DNA of 64,000 bases from Brachycybe producta (taxonomy: Eukaryota > Arthropoda > Diplopoda > Playtdesmida > Andrognathidae). Of this stretch, positions 56,625 through 64,000 are shown piece after piece (within the stretch, counting starts at the first letter, position 1; each line of letters begins with the position of its first letter). The position numbers and the translations under genes are program-made. The stretch is from positions 2,383,797-2,447,796 of the forward strand of contig JAUPFP010000011.1 of NCBI GenBank assembly GCA_036925085.1. The letters run 5' to 3'. The notes beneath the pieces are model-generated. The model made no database searches. It was not told the origin of the DNA and saw nothing but the letters and a program-made list of their open reading frames with translations.

Positions 56625-58195
56625 CCTAGCCAAATTACTTATTAGTCTCACTTGAATTTTTTTTATCATGTCTGCATTTATTTATGTATTAAATTTATTC
56701 CAGACATTACTGTATTACTAATATTGTACCTTGGTATGTTGTAACAATTTTTATTTTGGACAAAAGTATAGAAATTTGAGCTGTTTTTTTTTTCGTGGGG
56801 TAAAGTCCCGAGTTCTTTCCAAAAATAGCAAATCATTGGTAAATCTGATATTTTATAATAAAATCAGCCTAAAAACAAAATTCCTAAACAGTTTAGGAAT
56901 TTTCTGTGCTATAGAAGCAGCCATGTGCAAAAAAAATGCTATAAATGAACCCATATGCTAAAATGTGAATCTTAAATAATACAGTATAATTTGGCCAGGG
57001 ATTGTAGACCAGTTACATGTGCACGTGCCATGAGACGTGTTCAGTATAGTAGCTATGAAGTTTGGATGACATTTCTTGTCATCCAAACTTCAGATCACAC
57101 AAAGAGCATAATCAACTCAACTCAGTACATCTGCAATCAGCTTAAAAGCCATGTGGCAGAGGGGGGAGGGAATACTCCCAATCACAAATGATTGTCATTC
57201 AGGTAAAACAAGACATCATTGTTAAATTGAAATCGTCATTCTAACAAACGAACTATCAACTGGAAGAGAATCTCATACTCTTAATAACATTCGGAGGGGG
57301 GGGGGGGAGGGGGGGAACACCAAAAATATGCATTAGTTCTAGCCATTAGAATAAATAATCCACACAATATGTTCACAAAGATAGTTCAACTGCCTAGAAA
57401 ATGTGTCCTTTTTTGAGTCATTTAACATCGAACAGAATAAAAGCGTCATTCAATATCATAAAACAAAATACAGTTTAAAAGTGTGGATTCAAAGCTCAAG
57501 TTTGAATAAATTGCATCTGTCAAAATCGACATCACTGGCTGGATGTTTTAGTTCCTAAAGTGGGATTATGGCAATAATGCAGTCTTAAGATTTATTGGTG
57601 CCCTGGGCTTTAAGTCAAAAATAGATTCATAAAACCACACACAATGTCAACATTTACAATTACACAAATGTATTGGTTTTTTTTTTTCTTTCAAATTGAA
57701 ATATTCATGACGATTATTGAATTTCCATAAACATATTTCGAACACGAGCCTCTAGGCTACGTACAACCCACTTAACCTTTGCATTGAAATGGCACTGCAC
57801 TTCTTGAAGTAAAACTTCAATCTTTCATTAAGTATATTAATTACTGATAAGAAAAAGTGGACTATATTTGTGATATGAAAGGCGCCTTAAGGGCGTCGTG
57901 CCAATAAAGCTCATCGTGCTACTTCATAACTAATAACTCAAAACACACACAAATAGTATTTTTGAAATGTCAAATTTGACAATATCAATTTCCATGACCT
58001 CATATGCAGTAGAAGAAATAACATCTGCACCTTTGAAGCACGGTTTATTGTAAGACATTTTTCCAAGTGCACAGCCAATTCTAATTTATGATTATAATCG
58101 CTGATCCTAATTCAATTATCTCACTTTTTCTTTTACTTATTTGAAAGAAAGAAAAGAAAATTATGGGATTTTTCACATTCTGTTTGAACTTAAGC
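56625..58195. other. Non-coding DNA with one strong hairpin
   Basis: A G-rich patch at 57294-57315 and GGCGCCTTAAGGGCGTCGTG at 57877, which may be the end of a SINE-like repeat. Apart from the hairpin listed separately, nothing recognised. Confidence 0.35.
57057..57091. repeat. Perfect 15-bp-stem hairpin
   Basis: GAAGTTTGGATGACA and TGTCATCCAAACTTC enclose the loop TTTCT. No mismatches. Confidence 0.92.
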
Positions 58196-58628
58196 CTTGT
58201 TTTCATGGCGATAGTTTTTCGTGAGAGTAGCTGTCATGAAAGTTGTGATAGTTCACTCTCACGATAGCAACTGTCTACATGGTCTTGAAAGTGATAAGTT
58301 CTGTCATGACAATGATGATGTTTGACAGCACAAAACACACCACCAGCAGTTAAAGAAATGTGTGTCGAGTCAACAACAGTGTTGCCTCTCTCCCTACAGA
58401 AGCCAAATTTCCCTACAAAGTGAATATTTCTCTCTACAAGTGGTCATTCAACAACTATTACTATTGCGACAGTTTTGTATGCATGGTGATAGTTATCATG
58501 ATAGTTACTATCACTGTGGCAATAGTACTACCAGCTATTTAGTCAAACGAGATAGTGTGATAGTGCTATCGCAACAGTGCGACAGTGACTATCATGTGGT
58601 CTGCACAATGATAGTTCTCGTGATAGTT
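58196..58628. repeat. GATAGT-rich segment, probable degraded MITE
   Basis: GCCTTGTTTTCATGGCGATA begins it; GTGATAGT, ACTATCA, CGATAGCAACTGTC and TCTCGTGATAGTTGC recur in both orientations. It stops where CAGTGGCGTAGCCAGG begins, so its right end may have been cut by that insertion. Confidence 0.5.
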
Positions 58629-58675
58629 GCTCAGTGGCGTAGCCAGGGGGGTCCATGAGTCCGGACCCCCCTTCC
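58629..58675 (+). repeat. CAGTGGCGTAGCCAGG repeat end
   Basis: CAGTGGCGTAGCCAGGGGGG followed by GGACCCCCCTTCC resembles a type of dispersed element end common in animal genomes. No second end is seen. Confidence 0.5.
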
Positions 58676-58758
58676 AAAATTTTATCTACATGCCAAAAAG
58701 TGCTGTGTTTACATTTGATAATTTTTTCTCTAATTATTTTTTTCCTTCTCTTAACCTG

Positions 58759-58924
58759 TACCTTCAGCACTCATTTTATGTCCCGCCACCATGATAGATG
58801 TATCATGGTGGCTGGAATGTTTGACATGGCGGTTCGGAGTGGCACGGTGCTGCACGCCATAGTCTAGCTGAAAAGATGCTTAGTTGAGTACCTTCAGAAC
58901 TCATTTTATGTCCCGCCACCATGT
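58759..58924 (+). repeat. Direct duplication of ~35 bp
   Basis: GTACCTTCAG(C/A)ACTCATTTTATGTCCCGCC, both ending ACCATG, occurs at 58758-58793 and 58888-58923 with 130-bp spacing. Confidence 0.9.
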
Positions 58925-59735
58925 GACCATATGTGATCTAACATGGAACTTTAAGCGTTATTTAAAAATAGAAAGACCTTTTATATAGACCAAATATATA
59001 AAGTGGCCACTTAATTAACAATACTTTGTATTGCATTTTGCACTTTGTTGTATCTTCATTGAGCAATTGTGAGACTATTTCTTGCAGTTTCAGTAACACC
59101 ATATAGTGACACTCATTTGTCTCATTGTCGTCGACCTGCTGAAAACAACAAGATGGAGGACGTGTATCTAGGCTTTTAAGTCGTTTCTCTGCTCCAAGCA
59201 CAACAACAACAACAACAACAAAAACAGATTTCATTTATCTTTATTTATTTTGGTGCTTTCAAAAAGTTTAACAAAATTTAATGAGACACTCTGTGTAATC
59301 TCATTTTCCATTTCCAAACATTTTTTTTTTTGCCATGGCAAAATGGACTGCACTATAAGACTGTTTGTAAGTTTTCGATTAATTTTAAATTTTTTTTTAC
59401 TACTGATGAATGATGATGTTGATGAAAATGGGGGTTAAAAGCAAAAACAGAAAGTGAAAAAAAAAATTGAGTCAAGTTAATGCAAAATTGTAAATTATTG
59501 ATGCACTTTCAGTTTTATGTCCCTTTGGGGCAGAATAGAATGTACTGTTAGTTCATTTGTATTGCTTTAAAGCATTGTTTTTTGCTAATACTCAAGAGTC
59601 TGCATGTAAAGATTTATTTGAAAATATACATGATTCAAGATACATGTAGTCAATGCTTTTTGCGTTTCCAACTAAAACATGTTTTAGATATAGTAGAAAC
59701 ATCCCGAGGAGGCGGTGGTGAAGGTGCAGGAGCCC
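58925..59735. other. Non-coding DNA
   Basis: (CAA)n at 59201-59222; GTTTTATGTCCCTTTGGGGCAG at 59510 faintly recalls the LINE 3' UTR. Not assigned. Confidence 0.35.
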
Positions 59736-59958
59736 GTTTCACAAAACTTGCCTTGTTAGTCTTGTTAGTAACAAGTAAATTTTTACAAGTTTGTTAGTGT
59801 AATTATTAGCCTTTCACAAAAGTACAAGCGTACACTTGTAACTACAAGTGAATTTTTACAATTTTACAAATGAATTACTTGTGAACCATCAAATATCACT
59901 TGTAGCTAACAAGTGTAGTGAACAAACTTGTTGCTGACACTTGTTACCAACCAAAGCT
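59736..59958. repeat. ACAAGT/ACTTGT-rich segment
   Basis: AACAAGTAAATTTTTACAAG, ACACTTGTAACTACAAGTGA and TCACTTGTAGCTAACAAGTG alternate in both orientations after CCCGTTTCACAAAACTTGCC, a MITE-like start. Probably a degraded palindromic element. Confidence 0.55.
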
Positions 59959-60392
59959 TTTCTACCTAACTCAAAAGGTATAGGTAGATTGTTTTACAAG
60001 TGTTTCGAAGTAAGTTCCAATCTCGTATTTCTTTTAAAATACACAGCTTATACCCCCCCCCCCCCTGTAACAACCGAACTTTCCTATTGTTCCTACTATT
60101 TTCCTGACTGTTCGTACCGTTATTCCGACCGTTCTGCCGCTCATCAAAATAGCACCCCCCCCCCAAAAAAAAAATTCTATGCCAAATAATTGCTTAAGGT
60201 GTCACAGTGTGACTAATAGATTTCTATTAGAATTAATTACAATTGTTGTCATTAGATGGCTATGTGTGAATTCATATGTGAGGTGTCAATGTCGCGGTAC
60301 CCATTGATCTCTATGAAGATTTACAGGTGCAACTATGTAGTTTTTAAAAGTAAATATTAAATGAAAGTCGATTTATTCAAATTCCCCTCTTG

Positions 60393-60512
60393 TCTCAGGC
60401 AACTGAGACCATTGTAAGTGTTGGTCATGGGTTCAAATCCCCGTGCAGTGTGAATTAATTTCAAATATTTCAAACAAATTATTACGTTAGATAAAAGCGA
60501 GTAAAAAACAAA
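60393..60512 (+). mobile_element. tRNA-derived SINE, 5'-truncated copy
   Basis: It has a B-box-like GGTTCAAATCC (60430-60440) and a downstream body CAGTGTGAATTAATTTCAAA shared with the next copy, ending ATTACGTTAGATAAAA. The A box has been lost or mutated. Confidence 0.78.
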
Positions 60513-60531
60513 ATATAATATGTTCTTGTTT

Positions 60532-60672
60532 TGTTGGTGCAGTGGTTAGTGTCTTAGCCCATTGGTAATGTTGGTCATGGGTTCAGTCCCCGTGAAGTGT
60601 GAATTAATTTCAAATATTTCCGAAGGTGGCCGTTGACAAACAAACACATCGTGACGTTAAATAAAAACAAGT
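60532..60672 (+). mobile_element. tRNA-derived SINE
   Basis: RNA polymerase III type-2 promoter signals: A box TGGTGCAGTGG (60535-60545) and B box GGTTCAGTCCC (60580-60590), 34 bases apart as in tRNA-derived SINEs. A tRNA-unrelated body follows (GAATTAATTTCAAATATTTC, GGTGGCCGTTGACAAACAA) and an end CGTGACGTTAAATAAAAACA. It lies in tandem with the preceding copy. A true tRNA gene is excluded because the anticodon and acceptor stems do not form. Confidence 0.85.
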
Positions 60673-60679
60673 AGTAACA

Positions 60680-61135
60680 AACTTGATACAATGAGTTGAG
60701 CTGACAGAAAAAAAGTACTAAGCATTCCAGCATCCCCATCTATGAAGGGCGATGGCTGTTTTCGAACTGGTTTTTATATGTTCGTTCTGCAATAAGGAAT
60801 AAGGCTCTCTCCAAAAAGCAATCCAAAAAACCTTCTTTACATTTATCCCGTTCTTAAAGAGCAAGATAAACAACATTCTGAGAAGCAATTAATATGCATA
60901 AATATTTTAAATAGCAGTTACATTTAAATTTTAAAATATTTAATTTTCCTTTTCAGCCTTTTTTTTTTTTTGCAATTTTCTAGTTTCCTCCCCCCCCCCA
61001 TATTTTAGATTTGCAACTGTTTTTTTAATGAAACACACGTTGTTTTGAACATTTAAAATAATCTTGCAATTTTGTTTTATTTTTGTACTTTTTTAGTTTT
61101 ATACGTTTGGTTTTTTAAGTACACAAAACAACAGT
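60680..61135. other. Non-coding DNA
   Basis: T-run and C-run at 60959-61001; nothing recognised. Confidence 0.3.
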
Positions 61136-61138
61136 TTT

Positions 61139-61199
61139 ATACGTCACGTATTATACAGTATAATAGACAGTATAAAACCACGTATAATACGTGACGTAT
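61139..61199. repeat. Inverted repeat with ACGTCA half sites
   Basis: ATACGTCACGTATTATAC (61139-61156) and GTATAATACGTGACGTAT (61182-61199) are perfect inverted copies around 25 bp. Confidence 0.93.
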
Positions 61200-61425
61200 T
61201 CTACCTACCCATCCCTGGTCTACAGAGTACAGAGACAGGTTGATCTTATACTGTATGTTGCAACAAAAGTCTTATAGGGTTCCTTGAACCGCTTGTTCTT
61301 CTATTTCCTAATACTCTTGAGTAGATAGGTAATGAGCAAATTTGAGATCTGTACTGTCACATATTCAATGACACCCTTAAAAAAACGGTTACGTCTATGA
61401 GAGCCTAAACAATAGTACATCATCG

Positions 61426-61479
61426 CTCAGTAACGTGGCATTGTGTTTAGACTCTTAAAATGCAATGCCACGTACTGAG
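61426..61479. repeat. Hairpin
   Basis: CTCAGTAACGTGGCATTG pairs with CAATGCCACGTACTGAG (one bulged A) around a 19-base loop. Confidence 0.88.
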
Positions 61480-61952
61480 AGATGCACAGCTCCAATGCAC
61501 ACAAACAACACCAAAATCTTTGTAAGAAAAAAAAAAACTGATAAATAATCGATGCAGCTCACAAAAGCCTCCCTTTCTTTCTCTCTCTCTCTTGAAGGTC
61601 CTAACTAGTGTAAACCTACTATGGTGACAAATCCATTGCTCATTTCTATTCATACGTCACCATCACTTCACAATATTGTGTTGAGTGAGGTTTCAGATAG
61701 AAATAGATAAAGAAAGAAAGGAAAAAAACAGTCGCACAGAGCAAGGACACATCAGCAACATACAGTATATATATTGCAGTAACCAATCAATCAATCAATC
61801 AACAATCAATATATGGTGGTATACCCTCTCTTCACAGCTGCATTTTCTCTAATGGCACCAATGCATTTCATCTTAAGTACTTTTGATTTAAGAGGAAACT
61901 CTCATCCTTTCAATTTTGACTTTGAAACTCTCTGCGCAGCGTTCTAATTACC
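61480..61952. other. Non-coding DNA
   Basis: CAATCAATCAATCAATCAAC tandem run at 61787-61806, (CT)n at 61578-61592. No gene. Confidence 0.4.
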
Positions 61953-62043
61953 TAGTACACACCTGACAATTTAAATGCCCTTTGCCCTCTGTGAAGGGCA
62001 AACAAACAATATGTCGAATTCAATTTATTCAGTTAATAATCTG
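61953..62043 (+). repeat. Dispersed repeat R4, copy 3
   Basis: CTGTGAAGGGCAAACAAACA, GTCGAATTCAATTTATTCAG and TTAATAATCTGAAAAT as in copy 2; 5' part diverges. Confidence 0.8.
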
Positions 62044-62694
62044 AAAATAATTCAGTTAATAATAAAATATAATATAGAAAAAACTAATAATAAATAATTG
62101 ATTTAGTATTTCAATTTAAATTATTAATAATAAAAGTCAGTTTTTATTTGGTTCATATGTCCTTAACTGGATTCCGTATAATTCACCTAAACACCTTTAA
62201 TTTGAACTCATTTAACTCGTGTGTGTACAAGGTATTATGTTGTACAGACAGACTCAAAATCAGCTGTTAATCCGAGTTTTAATGCCAAAGTTTCCTTCTT
62301 TAATTTGTGCCTTCGATCATGGATTATTTCATTGATTGCGTACGGCTTTATGAGTTTCAAATTTAATATCATCAGATAGCGGATTTCTGTATGCATTCAA
62401 ATATGTATTAAAATGCTTATGCTTAAGCTGTATGCTGGATAAATGTTGTGAAAATTATTCTAGTAATTCATGTAACTTATGTTGTCTCTATAATAATAAA
62501 AAAAAATAACCCACTTAAATTTGTTATTTGAATATTTTTATATTGCTTTCCGCGACGGTTGTAGCTAATGGATACAAATGGATCACATTTAATGGATCAC
62601 AATCGATTTCGGTGTTTAAACTTTTTTAAACTTTTTAAAACAATTATCTTTTGCTTGAACTATCAATAAAACATAATTGGAATTAATTTCAAAC
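62044..62694. other. Non-coding AT-rich DNA
   Basis: No repeat partner or coding signal recognised. Confidence 0.3.
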
Positions 62695-62900
62695 ACAGGC
62701 AATTAGAAATCGGGACACACAGAAGTTGGCTCCGCCCTTTTTATGACAACCAGCAACTTCTAATTGGTTTGATGTGTGGTTCGACGTTGAAAAGGGCGGA
62801 ACATGTGACGTCAGACTACATAACCAACCAATTCGAAGTTGCGTTCGTCATAAATAAGGCGGAGCCAACTTCTGTTCGTCCCGATTTCTAATTGCCTGTT
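62695..62900. mobile_element. Palindromic MITE (CAGGCAATT family)
   Basis: Inverted ends ACAGGCAATTAGAAATCGGG and CCCGATTTCTAATTGCCTGT; TTCAAAC flanks both sides. Interior with AAGTTGGCTCCGCCC, AACTTCTAATTGGTTTG and TGTGACGTCAGAC. Close relative of 40073-40279 and 63381-63585. Confidence 0.93.
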
Positions 62901-63144
62901 TCAAACACTTCAAAATGAAGAAATTTGGCAACAAGATGAAAAATAAATATGCATAAATGCATATTTAATATTATTGCCAATTTAAACCTTTAACCCGTTA
63001 AATGCATTATTCAATTTACACCTGTTTTGTTGAATGCCTTCAAGTTAATTATAATCTAGCTACAGAACATTATCTTAAAAGAAACAATTTATTCAGATAA
63101 AGGCTTTTATAATAATTGACAATTTCTACAAGGGGATAACAACA

Positions 63145-63180
63145 AACTCCTCTCCCCCCCCCCCCCCCACCACCACCACC
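63145..63180. repeat. C-run and (CCA)n microsatellite
   Basis: The (CCA)n continues at 63361-63380 and 63586-63600, interrupted twice by MITEs. Confidence 0.9.
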
Positions 63181-63360
63181 ATAGGCAAGTGTGCCCAGCA
63201 GTAAAAGTTTGTTGGCTCCGCCCTTTTATGAGCGTCAGACCAAATATCAACCAATTAAAAATTGAAAAGGGCGAGGCATGTTACATCAGAACAAGTAAAC
63301 CAATTAAAAATTGATGACGCTCATAAAAGGGCGGGGCCAACACAATTTTTACTTGCCTGT
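63181..63360. mobile_element. Palindromic MITE in (CCA)n
   Basis: GGCAAGTGTGCCCAGCAGTA and ATTTTTACTTGCCTGT ends; GGCTCCGCCCTTTTATGAGC and its mate; CAACCAATTAAAAATTGAAA twice. Flanked by CCACCA on both sides. Confidence 0.9.
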
Positions 63361-63380
63361 CCCACCACCACCACCACCAC

Positions 63381-63585
63381 ACAGGCATTTAGAAATCGGA
63401 ACGAACACAAGTTGGCTCCGCCCTTTTATTGATGAACGCAACTTCTAATTGGTTGGTTATGTAGTCTGACGTCACATGCTCCACCCTTTTCAACGTCGAA
63501 CCACATAACAAACCAATTAGAAGTTGCCGGTCGTCATAAAAAGGGCGGAGCCAAATTGTGTTCGTCCCGATTTCTAAATGTCTGT
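63381..63585. mobile_element. Second palindromic MITE in (CCA)n
   Basis: ACAGGCATTTAGAAATCGGA and CCGATTTCTAAATGTCTGT ends (the compensating change keeps pairing). GTCTGACGTCACATGCTCCA and TTCAACGTCGAACCACATAA inside. Flanked by CCACCA-type sequence. Confidence 0.92.
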
Positions 63586-64000
63586 CACCACCTCCACCAC
63601 CTTTGAGGTTTTCCAGCTTGGAACCGTATTTTCACCGAGTTCAAAGTTAAAGCAATGAAGTTTGCGTAGGATTTGAGCCTCACTGTATTTCTTTCACAAG
63701 TACATGTGCACATTTGTTACTGTCGATCTGCAGATTGCCTAGGCAATCTAGGCAAAACCACCAAACTGCCAGTGAATAATCTGCAAAATTCAATACCTCT
63801 TTTAGGTGTTGAATTTTAGCAGATTCACTAGCATTATAAAATCCACTTCCTAATGATCACCTTTGTAAAACAAAAATAATGTAAAAATAATACAAAAATG
63901 AATTTTTTTTCTCTTACCGTTTCACAAATTTGCACACGAGTAGAAAATCCAAATCATTATCTCACGTGACTCACCATACAAACATCTTTACTTGTAATCA
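63586..64000. other. Non-coding DNA at window edge
   Basis: GATTGCCTAGGCAATC is a short palindrome at 63733-63748. Nothing else recognised. Confidence 0.35.

Noticed and set aside
58785-58925. Kozak-like GCCACCATG as a translation start
   Set aside because: It is part of a direct duplication and the frames after it are short and unrecognised.
60532-60672. Functional tRNA gene
   Set aside because: A and B boxes exist but the cloverleaf stems do not pair and the unit continues into a repeated SINE body.

Overview
The window looks like intergenic, transposon-packed DNA from the nuclear genome of an animal, most likely a marine invertebrate. It is AT-rich and has no convincing host gene. It holds decayed L2-like LINEs, a tRNA-derived SINE, mariner/Tc1, hAT-like and PIF/Harbinger-like elements, many foldback MITEs, microsatellites and a large set of short Helitron copies. 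The species cannot be fixed from the sequence. The pentameric TTAGG tract would fit an arthropod, but it sits in a transposon loop and is not evidence about the chromosome ends.

The dominant family is a short non-autonomous Helitron, seen at about twelve places. Two features identify it. In element orientation each copy ends with a hairpin (CCCGTCATTTATGACGGG), a short spacer and CTAG directly before a host T. Just upstream most copies keep a relic of the last codons of a Helitron Rep/PIF1 helicase (SHGQ-x-YV-x-LSRSKNPNN, clearest at 42.2-42.3 kb). A longer subfamily adds a pyrimidine-rich stretch, a motif matching the NRF1 consensus and often a nested palindromic MITE with GC-box, CCAAT and CRE-like motifs. 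At 5.9-10.7 kb four Helitrons are clustered. Two lie tail to tail around a ~116-bp (TA)n tract, and one has a 17-bp telomere-like unit (TTTAGGGCAAATGTCCC) expanded to about 70 copies, while its inverted partner keeps only a few.

Layout: 0-3.6 kb dispersed repeat, mariner deletion derivative, foldback MITE. 3.6-5.9 kb apparently unique AT-rich DNA. 5.9-10.7 kb Helitron cluster and minisatellite. 11-12 kb Helitron. 12-16 kb featureless. 16.6-19.3 kb two L2-like pseudogenes. 20.5-21.3 kb palindromic element split by a retroinsertion with a perfect 12-bp target duplication. 22.6-28.2 kb Harbinger-like elements, a 951-bp palindrome and a triple nest of transposons. 29.7-38.2 kb two foldbacks with telomere-like cores, MITEs, Helitrons and a Tc1-like pseudogene. 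38.4-42.4 kb palindrome, MITE, complete-looking Helitron, L2 copy. 43-47.6 kb simple repeats including a 1.3-kb GA array. 48-54.8 kb MITEs, mariner nested in a MITE, hAT-like element, Helitron. 55-56.6 kb second minisatellite (34-bp unit). 58-63.6 kb SINE pair, hairpins and three palindromic MITEs.

Nothing here forms an operon or pathway. The biology is in transposon structure: nesting order, inverted duplication, and mobile copies of transcription-factor-like motifs and telomere-like repeats. All coding pieces are broken transposase, helicase or reverse-transcriptase remnants.
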